In this document: piece by piece, positions 26,163-34,932 of the stretch
Numbering within the stretch: position 1 is the first letter of the stretch
Layout: each line of letters starts with the position of its first letter
Assembly (NCBI GenBank): GCA_029906985.1
Contig: JARYMT010000002.1
Span: forward strand, 124,001 to 188,000
Direction of reading: 5' to 3'
DNA length: 64,000 nt
Origin: Microgenomates group bacterium
GTDB taxonomy: Bacteria; Patescibacteriota; Microgenomatia; UBA1406; GWC2-37-13
Notes under the pieces: model-generated
The model's database searches: none
The model's input: the letters and a program-made list of their open reading frames with translations, nothing else
Told to the model about the DNA's origin: nothing
Translations under genes and position numbers: made by a program

Positions 26163-26744
26163 ATGAAAAATAAAGTCTTAAAAGTTGGTTTTGATTTAGA
26201 TGGAGTTTTGCTTTATAATCCAGCTCGAATTGCCAGACCAATTATTTATTTTTTAAAAAAATATCTTTTAAAAAGAAAAACTGATCAGTTTTATTATCCA
26301 AAAAACCGCTTGGAACAGTTTATCTGGCTTTTGCTTCATAAAACTAGTCTTTTCCCCCAACCTGGCATAAATGAATTAAAAAATCTTATTAAAGAAAAAA
26401 AGATTAAAGCCTATGTGATTTCAGCTCGTTATGAATCTTTAAAAGAAGACTTTAATTATTGGAAAAAAAGAATTGATCCGGATAATCTTTTTTCCGGTTG
26501 GTATTACAATGAAAAAAATCAGCAACCATATGATTTTAAAACCCGGATGATAAAAAAGTTTAATCTTGATATTTTTGTTGAAGATAATTGGGACATAGTT
26601 AAAAAGTTAAAAGTTAAAAGTCAAAAGTCAAAAGTGAAAACAAAAATTTTTTGGATATATAATTTGTTTGATAAAAATATAAAATATCAATATAAATTTA
26701 AAAATTTAAAAGAAGTGGTTTTATTTTTAGATGTTAGACGTTAG
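26163..26744 (+). CDS. HAD-superfamily phosphatase (5'-nucleotidase C-like)
   Basis: Start chosen at ATG 26163 (MKNKVLKVG); a TTG six bases earlier is less likely. TATAAT at 26148-26153 lies just upstream. The motifs are GFDLDGVLLYNP (nucleophile Asp), VISARYES (motif II), a Lys in FKTRMIKKF and VEDNWD (motif IV). A run KKLKVKSQKSKVKTK interrupts the last third and is written by repeated GTTAAAAG words. The final residues fall inside the right inverted repeat, so the C-terminus was shaped by the flanking repeat. Confidence 0.75.
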   Translation: MKNKVLKVGFDLDGVLLYNPARIARPIIYFLKKYLLKRKTDQFYYPKNRLEQFIWLLLHKTSLFPQPGINELKNLIKEKKIKAYVISARYESLKEDFNYWKKRIDPDNLFSGWYYNEKNQQPYDFKTRMIKKFNLDIFVEDNWDIVKKLKVKSQKSKVKTKIFWIYNLFDKNIKYQYKFKNLKEVVLFLDVRR

Positions 26745-26754
26745 ATGTTAGATG
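26731..26754. repeat. Right inverted word-repeat of the HAD cassette
   Basis: ATGTTAGACGTTAGATG and seven further bases pair with 25969-25992 (one mismatch). It contains the last codons and stop of the HAD gene and ends five bases before the epimerase start. Confidence 0.7.
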
Positions 26755-26758
26755 ATCT

Positions 26759-27739
26759 ATGAAAATTCTTATTACCGGCGGAGTTGGATTTATTGGGACT
26801 AACGCGGCTATTTATTTTGCTAATAAAAAACACCAAATTGTTTTAGTTGATAATTTTTCAAGAAAAGGTGTCGAAATTAATGCTTTGTTTTTAAAGAAAA
26901 ACTATCAAAAAATAAAAATTATTAAATCAGATGTTTTTGAAGTTAAAAATTACCTTTCATGTCTTAAAAAAACTGATGTTGTTATTCATTTGGCTGGTCA
27001 AACAGCGGTAACCACCTCAATTCAAAACCCAGAAAATGATTTTAAAAATAATCTTTTAGATAGTTTCACTCTGCTTGAAAATATCAGAAAACATAATCCA
27101 AAAGCAATAATTATTTACTCCTCAACTAATAAAGTTTATGGCGATCTATCCAAATTAAAAAAATTTTCACCGGTTGATGAATCTGCTCCTCTTGATTTTA
27201 TCTCGCCTTATGGCTGTTCAAAAGGGGCAGCTGATTGTTATTTTCTGGACTATCAGCGAGTTTTTGGATTAAACACGGTAGTTTTTCGCCAATCCTGTAT
27301 TTATGGCCCCCATCAGATCGGCGTTGAAGACCAAGGTTGGGTCGCCCATTTTTCAAAACAATTTTTACTTCAAAAACCTATTACTATTTTCGGCCATGGC
27401 AAACAAATAAGAGATTTACTTTATGTTGGAGATTTAATTGAAGCCTATGAAAAAGCTATTTTTAATATTGAAAAAGTCAAAGGTCAAGCGATAAATATTG
27501 GTGGCGGAAAAACCAATGCTTTTTCTTTGCTTGAAGTAATTGAAATTTTGGCAAAAGAGTTTGGTTATAAAATCAAAATCAATTTTGATAAAATGCGAGT
27601 TGGTGATCAAAAATATTTTGTTTCAAACAATCAAAAAGCAAAAAAACTTCTTAAATGGAAACCAAAAACCCCATTTTTGAAAGGATTAAAAAATCTAATT
27701 TACTGGCAAAAACAAAACTTAAACAATTTAATCATTTAA
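26759..27739 (+). CDS. NAD-dependent sugar epimerase (CDP-tyvelose 2-epimerase-like)
   Basis: An extended SDR enzyme of 326 residues. The NAD loop is ITGGVGFIGTNAA, the catalytic Ser/Tyr/Lys are in SSTNKVYG and YGCSKGAADCY, and CIYGPHQIGVEDQGWVAHF is distinctive of CDP-paratose/tyvelose 2-epimerases. It probably makes a dideoxy or epimerised sugar nucleotide for surface glycans. The GT4 gene follows after two bases. Confidence 0.83.
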   Translation: MKILITGGVGFIGTNAAIYFANKKHQIVLVDNFSRKGVEINALFLKKNYQKIKIIKSDVFEVKNYLSCLKKTDVVIHLAGQTAVTTSIQNPENDFKNNLLDSFTLLENIRKHNPKAIIIYSSTNKVYGDLSKLKKFSPVDESAPLDFISPYGCSKGAADCYFLDYQRVFGLNTVVFRQSCIYGPHQIGVEDQGWVAHFSKQFLLQKPITIFGHGKQIRDLLYVGDLIEAYEKAIFNIEKVKGQAINIGGGKTNAFSLLEVIEILAKEFGYKIKINFDKMRVGDQKYFVSNNQKAKKLLKWKPKTPFLKGLKNLIYWQKQNLNNLII

Positions 27740-27741
27740 CA

Positions 27742-28884
27742 ATGAGGATTCTCTTTTTTTCACCATATTATTATCCATACACGTCGGGAATAACTACCTA
27801 TCCGCAAAAAATCTTTAAATTTCTTGCAAAAAAACATGAGATTGAAGTATTAACTTTTAAAGATAATAAAAAATTGAAAAAAGTTGAAAAACTAAATGGT
27901 TATTTAATAATTCGAATGAACTATTTGTTTAAAGTCTCTAAAGGTTTTATTTCACCCCAATCAATTTTATATTTCTATAAAAAGGCAGCCCAGTCGGATA
28001 TAGTAATTTTAAATCAACCAAACTTTGAAGGATTATTATTAGCGGTTTTTGCCAAAATGATGAAGAAAAAAATCTATTCAATTTTTCACTGTCAAGTGTT
28101 TTTAAACGACAACTGGGTAACGAAATTAATAAATTTTTTTCTAAATAAATCAATGATTATTCAGCTTATATTATCAGATAAAATCATTATCTATACAAAA
28201 GACTACGCTAATTCTCTTCCTTATTTTTTAAAACTGAGAGAAAAAACATTAACCGTTTTACCGCCAATTGAATCATTTAGTATCGATAAAAAATTTTATA
28301 ACCAATTATTAAAATTAAAAGCAAATAAAATTTGGCTTGGTTTTGCTGGAAGGATTGCCACAGAAAAAGGAATCGAATACCTTGTACAATCGATTAATCA
28401 ATTGACGGTCGGTGCTGAAAAAATCTCCCTTGTATTCGCCGGACCTTACGGTAAAAATGTTGCTGGAGAAAATAATTATTACAATAAAATAACCAGACTT
28501 TTAAATGGAAAAAAAATAAACCATTTATTTCTTGGAAACCTATTTAAAAATAAACTGTTTTCTTTCTATAAAGCTATTGATGTTTTGGTTTTACCTTCAA
28601 TTAATTCAACTGAGGCTTTTGGGATGGTTCAGGCTGAGGCAATGTTGGTCGGTACCCCGGTTATTGCAACCAATTTGCCGGGAGTACGTATGCCAATTAA
28701 ATTAACAAAAATGGGTACAGTCGTTGAGCCAAAAAATGAAAAACAATTAGCTGAAGCAATTTTTGAAATCATTAACAATCGAAAAAAATATACCAATCCT
28801 ACTCTTATCAAAAACGCTCAAAAAATCTTTGATATTAAAAAGGTTTATCAGTTTTGGGAGAAAATAATAAATGAAAAAAATTAA
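27742..28884 (+). CDS. GT4-family glycosyltransferase
   Basis: Start taken at MRILFFSPYYYPYTSG (27742), the usual N-terminal strand and Gly loop; the longer frame from 27655 overlaps the epimerase. The C-terminal donor-binding region reads LPSINSTEAFGMVQAEAM, giving the GT4 EX7E motif, followed by GTPVIATNLPGV. It likely adds a sugar on the cytosolic face. It overlaps the methyltransferase by 14 bases. Confidence 0.87.
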   Translation: MRILFFSPYYYPYTSGITTYPQKIFKFLAKKHEIEVLTFKDNKKLKKVEKLNGYLIIRMNYLFKVSKGFISPQSILYFYKKAAQSDIVILNQPNFEGLLLAVFAKMMKKKIYSIFHCQVFLNDNWVTKLINFFLNKSMIIQLILSDKIIIYTKDYANSLPYFLKLREKTLTVLPPIESFSIDKKFYNQLLKLKANKIWLGFAGRIATEKGIEYLVQSINQLTVGAEKISLVFAGPYGKNVAGENNYYNKITRLLNGKKINHLFLGNLFKNKLFSFYKAIDVLVLPSINSTEAFGMVQAEAMLVGTPVIATNLPGVRMPIKLTKMGTVVEPKNEKQLAEAIFEIINNRKKYTNPTLIKNAQKIFDIKKVYQFWEKIINEKN

Positions 28885-29770
28885 TTTTTTTATTAAAAAA
28901 TATCTAGAAAATCGGCCGGCATTTTTTTCTTTTATTAGACCACAAGAGGCTTTTTATTTTTATAAAAATCAAGATTTAATTAAATCGCCAGTTTTAGATT
29001 TTGGCTGTGGTGATGGCTTTTTTGCTAATCTTGTTTTTGGTAAAGGAAAAATTGATGTTGGCTTAGATTTGATAAATAATCCTCGAGTTAATGAAGCTTT
29101 AAAAAATAAAATTTATAAAAAAATCATTCTTTATGATGGCTTAAAAATTCCTTATAAAAACAACCATTTTAAAACTGTTATTTCAAATTGTGTTTTGGAG
29201 CATATACCAAAAATTGATTTTTCATTAAAAGAAATCTATCGAATAATAAAACCAAATGGCTATTTTTTAACAACAGTAATGACTGATAACTGGGAAAAAT
29301 ATATGTTTGGAAAAAAAATATTAGGAAAAAAATATCTTGAATGGCTTAGAAAAAAACAAGAGCATTTTAATCTTTTGTCTTTTAATCAATGGTCAAATAA
29401 ATTTAAAAAAATTGGTTTTAAAATCGAAAAAATTGATGGTTATATTGACAAAAAAAATGCTCAATTTTTAGAGTTAATGCACTTTGTATCATTTGATTCA
29501 CTTGTCTCTTACCAGCTATTTAAAAAATGGGTCCTTTTCCCAAAACTAAATTCACTTCTCTACTTTAAACTCGCCTTAAAAAATATAAAATTGAAGCTCC
29601 CACGATCTAATAGTCAAGCAATCTTTACAAACGCTTCGTCGGAGCTGAAATCCGCCGAAGCGAAAAACATCTATTCATTCCGTAATCTAACAATTAAAGA
29701 ATCCCGCGAAGGCGGATTAAATGTTGATACTAAAAAAAGTTGCGGGTTGTTTTTTGTGTTGAAAAAATGA
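28871..29770 (+). CDS. Class I SAM-dependent methyltransferase
   Basis: VLDFGCGDGFFANLV is the SAM-binding motif I, GLDL motif II, and SNCVLEHIPKIDFSLKEIYR with IIKPNGYFL the later motifs of a Methyltransf_11-type domain in residues 35-150. The last 60 residues look unlike the rest: they are encoded by a stretch with a GC-rich hairpin (29632-29662) and overlap the opposing gene by 54 bases. The native protein may once have ended near 29600. It probably methylates a sugar or lipid in glycan assembly. Confidence 0.8.
   Translation: MKKINFFIKKYLENRPAFFSFIRPQEAFYFYKNQDLIKSPVLDFGCGDGFFANLVFGKGKIDVGLDLINNPRVNEALKNKIYKKIILYDGLKIPYKNNHFKTVISNCVLEHIPKIDFSLKEIYRIIKPNGYFLTTVMTDNWEKYMFGKKILGKKYLEWLRKKQEHFNLLSFNQWSNKFKKIGFKIEKIDGYIDKKNAQFLELMHFVSFDSLVSYQLFKKWVLFPKLNSLLYFKLALKNIKLKLPRSNSQAIFTNASSELKSAEAKNIYSFRNLTIKESREGGLNVDTKKSCGLFFVLKK
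29632..29662. repeat. GC-rich palindromic element inside the methyltransferase gene
   Basis: CGCTTCGTCGGA and TCCGCCGAAGCG pair at 11 of 12 positions around a 7-nt loop. The GC content is far above its surroundings and it sits in the odd C-terminal extension. A related word (CCGCGAAGGCGGA) recurs 40 bases later. Confidence 0.6.
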
Positions 29771-31366
29771 TTTTATTTTTTTATACAATAAATAAATTGA
29801 CAAAAAAATTAATGAAAAAATTACTGGAATCCAAAAATTTTCCCTATTCATAAAAGTAGCATCTAAATACTCTTTAAAAGAATGTTTAAATAAATTTCTT
29901 GGCAAATCATAAATATCCATCCAAATTCTTCTTTCACCGGTTAAGGCCGGCTTATACATATTAATAACACCCAACCAACCCATTATTAATGAAAATATAT
30001 AGCTTAAAATAAAAATAATAGCTATAAAATATTTATAAAAAATATTTTTATTTTTAAATACGTAATTTAAAAATATTGCTAATGGTATAACTAATGAAAT
30101 TGAATACGAATAAAAATATCTTATATCATATTGATTTCCGCCCCAAAAATTAAAGAATTTTAAATTCATTAATATACTGACAAAAAATATAATAAAAGAG
30201 TAATTTATGATTGGCCAGTATTTTTTTATACTTTTGTTTTTTGTAAATAAAAAAATGAAAAAAGATACTAATAAAGTTGGTGTTATAAAAAAAACTCCAA
30301 AAAAATTATACATCTTAGCATAGTCTACCGAATTATAGATGGCAATATTCTTAGGAATAAACTTATAATTATCAAAAGCAGATTGGGGTATTTTTCCAAA
30401 TCCAAATAAAACAATAAAAAATGTTGGCAATATCGGTGTACTAAAAAGTATCTTGATTATCTGTGTTCTACTTAAGTTAGTAAAAATAGATAATTTATTA
30501 TATTGAAAAGCTGTAATAGAACCATAAAAAAATAAATTCAAAGATATTTCAATTATCATTATTAAAACACATATTGCAAAATATATTAACAGCTTTCTTT
30601 TATTTTTTAAATAAAAATTATAAATCTTGGGCTTTGACACAAATATGTAAAAACACGTAAAAATCATTGTAATAAAAAAAAACAAATCAAGTCCAAAAGA
30701 TAAAACACATAAAATTAATAAAATTAAGAAGTAGCTTAATTGATTCTTTAACAAAATATAATAAAAACAATATAGCACTATTGATAAAAATAAAACAATT
30801 AAGCCGTGTCGAGTATAATAAGCACTATATTTCCAGCAATATGTTCCAAAAGCTAATAATATTATTAAAAAAAATGAAATGTATTTACTATTAGTTATTT
30901 CTTTAATTAATTTCCATATAATCATTAACCCAAAAGCTGTAATAACAGTATATAAAGAAACAATTGTTAATTCGTATGGGAAGTTAGCAGATCTTATTTC
31001 TTGAGGAAAGTTATTAATATTTATTAATCCTTTAATAGAATAAGAAAGCAAATGAAAAGGTATCATAAATAAACTTAACATATATCCTCTCATACTTAAA
31101 ATCTGGTTGTTATAATTAATAATATCTGGAAAGACAAAAAAATGCGGATCTCTACTAAAAACTGAAATGTCTAAGTTCTTATTTTTCAACAATGCTTCAG
31201 TAGTAAAAAATTGAGGAGTATCACCGGAGTTAATCAATCCAACACTTGAACAAAAATAAACAGTAAAAATTATAGTAAAAACTAACCAATTAATAAAAAT
31301 CTCGCTCTTTAAAAATGAAAAAAAAATCGTTGTTATTTTATTATTTTTTTTATTTCCTTTTTTCAT
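29717..31366 (-). CDS. Polytopic membrane protein, probable GT-C glycosyltransferase
   Basis: The 549 residues make about eleven helices. The first external loop carries INSGDTPQFFTTEALL, an acidic loop placed like the catalytic loop of GT-C enzymes. RDPHFFVFPD follows. Such enzymes take sugars from lipid carriers on the outside of the membrane. No sequence family is certain. The gene begins the minus-strand end of a cluster with two similar proteins. Confidence 0.6.
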   Translation of the reverse strand: MKKGNKKNNKITTIFFSFLKSEIFINWLVFTIIFTVYFCSSVGLINSGDTPQFFTTEALLKNKNLDISVFSRDPHFFVFPDIINYNNQILSMRGYMLSLFMIPFHLLSYSIKGLININNFPQEIRSANFPYELTIVSLYTVITAFGLMIIWKLIKEITNSKYISFFLIILLAFGTYCWKYSAYYTRHGLIVLFLSIVLYCFYYILLKNQLSYFLILLILCVLSFGLDLFFFITMIFTCFYIFVSKPKIYNFYLKNKRKLLIYFAICVLIMIIEISLNLFFYGSITAFQYNKLSIFTNLSRTQIIKILFSTPILPTFFIVLFGFGKIPQSAFDNYKFIPKNIAIYNSVDYAKMYNFFGVFFITPTLLVSFFIFLFTKNKSIKKYWPIINYSFIIFFVSILMNLKFFNFWGGNQYDIRYFYSYSISLVIPLAIFLNYVFKNKNIFYKYFIAIIFILSYIFSLIMGWLGVINMYKPALTGERRIWMDIYDLPRNLFKHSFKEYLDATFMNRENFWIPVIFSLIFLSIYLLYKKIKSFFQHKKQPATFFSINI

Positions 31367-31475
31367 ACACCATCACTGTCTGCTGATCATAGACAGTAAA
31401 AGTCTCCTCGACCCAACTGTCTGGATAGTGAATAAATTTATAATAAAAAGGCAAAAATTCTTTGATTTTTTTATT

Positions 31476-33074
31476 TTATTTAAACACTAATAAAGTTCTA
31501 TCTGTTTTAAAATTAAAAACTCCTATCTTTTGTTTTCTACTTACCAATTGCCATAATAATTCGTTTGATAAATCATCATTTGTTAAAAAAAAGACCGCAT
31601 TTTCAGAATTAATCCCTTTTGTTAAATAATCACTAATAGAGCCATATTTAAAATTTGGTAAAAAATACTGCAAAATATCGTGTAAAGAAATATACTCAGA
31701 GTTTAGACGGTCACTAAAAATTATCTCTTCTTTATAGGTCAATGTTCCTTCTTTTATTTTTTCTTTCAAAAAATTAATAAAAATTAAATGTCTCCCCGGA
31801 TCTCTTAAATTTAACATATTTAATTGAAAAATTAAGCCGGTAAAAACCAAAAATATCAATAAGCCGGTTAATGGCTTTTTAAAAAAATCTAATTTTTTAA
31901 TATAAGGTTTAATCATGAGAATTATCATCAAAAAAAGAATCGGAAAAATTATTGTTGCTCGATGGACTCTAAAATCAATTCCATAATAACTATAACCTTT
32001 GGCAATTACACTGGCGATGATTACCGCCAGCATCCAAATTGAGCCGATAAACATTGTTTTACCAAAAACCAAAAATAAAGGAATAAACAGAACTGATAAA
32101 AAAATAAAATTAAAAACTGGACTAACCATTGGATTACCGTTTTTTTGCAAAATCAGGTGATAAAAAGTGTCGGTTAAGTCTTTTAAAATATTTATCGCTG
32201 GCGGCTGATTAAAATCAAAAAAATTAATATCTCCTCTAACTTTTAAAGAAAAAAGATAACTTACCAAAGTAATAATAATAATCAAAGCAATGGTAATTTT
32301 TTGATAAAAATTGATTTGTTTGGAGTAAAGAAAACCAAGCAAAACAAACACGATCAGAAAATAAACTGCTATTCCTGGCGTGTAAGCAAAAATCAAGAAA
32401 AGACAGGTGAAACCAATTAAAATTAATATAGGCCATGATTTTTTGGATAAATAATGAAGAAAAAGCCCGACCGCAAGCAAACTAAAACAAAAAGGATAAA
32501 TACTTTGTTCATACAAAAACATAAAATGGTTAAAGTAGTAAAGATGAAAAATAAAGGACAAAATAATAGCGGTGATCAAATCAGCAACTTTATTTTTTCC
32601 TAAAAAACTTAAAGTTCCGGAAGCAAAAATTATTAAGCCAATAATAAAATAAATCGCTCCCCCCAAATTTAAGGCGAAAAGCGAGCGGCCAAAAATTAAA
32701 GAAGGCAAAACCGGTAAAATAAATTGCCTGCTCGGATAACCCAAAAAACAAGATTTATTAAATCCCCAATCTTTTTCAAACTTAAAATGAGTCAACATAC
32801 AATTGATTTCTTGAGTTGTTTCACCGCTTATATTTTTGGGATTGTCTATGTTGATTAAAACAATTGCCGCCGTAAGTAAAATTAAAGTTAGGGCAACAAA
32901 TATTTTTTTATTAACTACCAGTTTAATCATTTCAATAAGCTGTCTAATAAAAAACAAAAAAATAAAAAACCACGACATTAGCCAAAAAATTGTTCCCGCC
33001 TTGCCAAAAAAAGGGTATCTGCTAGTCAATATACCGGCGATAAAAATTCCCAAAAAAGTTATCAAATACAACAT
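31476..33074 (-). CDS. Polytopic membrane protein, GT-C-like
   Basis: About twelve membrane helices in 532 residues, with a large loop between helices 3 and 4 (NISGETTQEINCMLTHFKFE) in the place where GT-C enzymes hold their acidic catalytic residue. The C-terminal 100 residues are soluble and probably extracytoplasmic. It lies eight bases downstream of the PMT-like gene. Function is inferred from topology and neighbours only. Confidence 0.5.
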   Translation of the reverse strand: MLYLITFLGIFIAGILTSRYPFFGKAGTIFWLMSWFFIFLFFIRQLIEMIKLVVNKKIFVALTLILLTAAIVLINIDNPKNISGETTQEINCMLTHFKFEKDWGFNKSCFLGYPSRQFILPVLPSLIFGRSLFALNLGGAIYFIIGLIIFASGTLSFLGKNKVADLITAIILSFIFHLYYFNHFMFLYEQSIYPFCFSLLAVGLFLHYLSKKSWPILILIGFTCLFLIFAYTPGIAVYFLIVFVLLGFLYSKQINFYQKITIALIIIITLVSYLFSLKVRGDINFFDFNQPPAINILKDLTDTFYHLILQKNGNPMVSPVFNFIFLSVLFIPLFLVFGKTMFIGSIWMLAVIIASVIAKGYSYYGIDFRVHRATIIFPILFLMIILMIKPYIKKLDFFKKPLTGLLIFLVFTGLIFQLNMLNLRDPGRHLIFINFLKEKIKEGTLTYKEEIIFSDRLNSEYISLHDILQYFLPNFKYGSISDYLTKGINSENAVFFLTNDDLSNELLWQLVSRKQKIGVFNFKTDRTLLVFK

Positions 33075-33082
33075 ATGAGTCT

Positions 33083-34924
33083 TTAATTATTTTTGGAAAT
33101 GTTTTTAAAAATTAAGACCTTCGGGTGATCGTAAACAGTAAATGATTCATCTGCCCAGTCATCGGCAAATTCCAATTTCCAATTACCGATTTTCAATTGA
33201 GGATAAGAAGTAAATTCTTTTACCAATCGATATGACTGATTTTTTCCGCTTAATAAATCACTGTAAAATTTAGACATTTTCGGATATTTTTCCGGCACAG
33301 TGGTAATGCTTCCCCACCCCCGGTTTGAAGAAAGGATGTAATAATCGGCCCGCCTTAATAAATCATTCATTTTTTGCCATTTTTCTGACGTGTCCGGATC
33401 AAAAATTGGCAACTGTTCGATCTTAAATTGTTTATTGAAATTGTTTTCGACAAATAAAGGAAGCGGGTCATCCCAACTTTCTCCCAAAATAAAACTATTG
33501 TCAGGAAGATTTTGGTAGATCCATTCAGAAGCAGTCACCCGAGAAACCGGCCGAAGATAAATTGAGGAAAAACTAACCGGCCAAATCAATAATAACATTA
33601 ACAAGAAAAAAAACATTGGTCGTAAAATTTTTTTAAAAACCCAATTCAATCCATAAGCCGCCAATATTGCCAAAAATGGATAAATAAAGATGAAATAACG
33701 CATCGCTTTGACAAATTGGGTTGATTGATAAAGAAAAAAGGCTAAAATCCAAAATAAAGTTGCCTCGACAATATAATTAGCTGATTTACCTCTTTTAAAA
33801 ATTGAAACTCGTTTGCCTTTTTTCGAAAGAAAAAAATTAATTATTAACCCAATCGCCAAAATTATAAAAGCAAAATAAAATAAACCGACGCCGAAAAAAG
33901 CCAAATTAACCAAGGAAAAAATTACTGGTTTTTTATTAATCCACTGAATCCCCGGCGGGTACCAAATATCTTTTCCTTCAAATGATTTTAAAGATTTAAG
34001 ACTGGCAACAAAATGTTCATTTAAATTTAGATCAAAAAAATTAGCCGAAGAAAAAATATAAGGATCGGCGAGACGGAGAGTAAAATAAGAAATTAATAAA
34101 TAACCTAAGATTAAAAAAAATTTATTTAACACATTATCAAATTTTAGATTTCGAAACAAATTCGGGACGATAAGTATAAATAAATTAAGCGGTAAAATAA
34201 TAATAGCATTAATTTTACTTGACATCGCTAAACCAAAAAAAATGGCGCTCATAAATAAATACGTTATCATTTGGGCCTTTCGAGAACCAGCTTTCCCTAC
34301 TATTTGAACTTGTCGCGAACTATTTTTTATTACTGCTCGAGCTTGCCGAGAATTATCAATTGTTTCTCGACTCGGTCGCTTGGCTTGCTCGCTCGAAAAA
34401 TAATTGTATTTCAAAGAAAAATAAAAACTAGCGAACATGAAAAAATTTAAAAAGGTATCGACAGCAAAAAAATGGGACAGTTGAATCGGCAAAACAGCAA
34501 TTGTATAAAAAAAAGCGGCAAAATATTTTAAAAAATTGCTCCAACGGTATTTTTTCTCCAGAATTTCTCCTGTCTTATAAACCAAAAAAATAATTAATAA
34601 GTCAAAAAAACCCGATAAAAAACGACCAAGAAGAGTAAAATCATTATAATTGTCTAAATTAAAAAATCCTGCCAGCACCTTGTTAAAAAGAATCGGAAAA
34701 ATTCCGTAGACAAAAAAAGTATAATTATGATTAGCTGGATTAAGGGGAGAAAGATCAGGATTAAAATACTCTTTGAGATTTTGGGGCATCTTAATAGCGT
34801 TGCCAACCATTGTTAAAAATCTCTCATCGGGGTGAAGATGATGGTTGGCGTCCCAATTTAGATTATTAAAACGGAAAATTATCCCCAAAAAAATAATTAG
34901 CAAAAGAGTTAAAGATTTTTTCAT
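33083..34924 (-). CDS. GT39/PMT-like glycosyltransferase
   Basis: A GT-C protein of 613 residues. Residues 25-40 read NWDANHHLHPDERFLTMV, with the paired acidic residues of the family's first external loop. Ten or more helices follow, then a soluble extracytoplasmic domain. Between helices at about residues 190-230 there is a hydrophilic, Arg/Gln/Ser-rich insertion (EQAKRPSRETIDNSRQARAV and more) written by repeated palindromic DNA. The usual loop at this point is short. Confidence 0.8.
   Translation of the reverse strand: MKKSLTLLLIIFLGIIFRFNNLNWDANHHLHPDERFLTMVGNAIKMPQNLKEYFNPDLSPLNPANHNYTFFVYGIFPILFNKVLAGFFNLDNYNDFTLLGRFLSGFFDLLIIFLVYKTGEILEKKYRWSNFLKYFAAFFYTIAVLPIQLSHFFAVDTFLNFFMFASFYFSLKYNYFSSEQAKRPSRETIDNSRQARAVIKNSSRQVQIVGKAGSRKAQMITYLFMSAIFFGLAMSSKINAIIILPLNLFILIVPNLFRNLKFDNVLNKFFLILGYLLISYFTLRLADPYIFSSANFFDLNLNEHFVASLKSLKSFEGKDIWYPPGIQWINKKPVIFSLVNLAFFGVGLFYFAFIILAIGLIINFFLSKKGKRVSIFKRGKSANYIVEATLFWILAFFLYQSTQFVKAMRYFIFIYPFLAILAAYGLNWVFKKILRPMFFFLLMLLLIWPVSFSSIYLRPVSRVTASEWIYQNLPDNSFILGESWDDPLPLFVENNFNKQFKIEQLPIFDPDTSEKWQKMNDLLRRADYYILSSNRGWGSITTVPEKYPKMSKFYSDLLSGKNQSYRLVKEFTSYPQLKIGNWKLEFADDWADESFTVYDHPKVLIFKNISKNN
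34275..34400. repeat. Repetitive palindromic insertion within the GT39 gene
   Basis: The stretch contains several near-copies of a CTCGA-rich word, for example GCTCGAGCTTGCCGAGAA at 34335-34352. A relative of this word (14 of 18 positions, opposite strand) occurs in the intergenic DNA at 55233-55250. It is in frame and encodes a 35-40 residue loop of the form xSRQxxx repeated. Confidence 0.6.
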
Positions 34925-34932
34925 TTTTTGTC

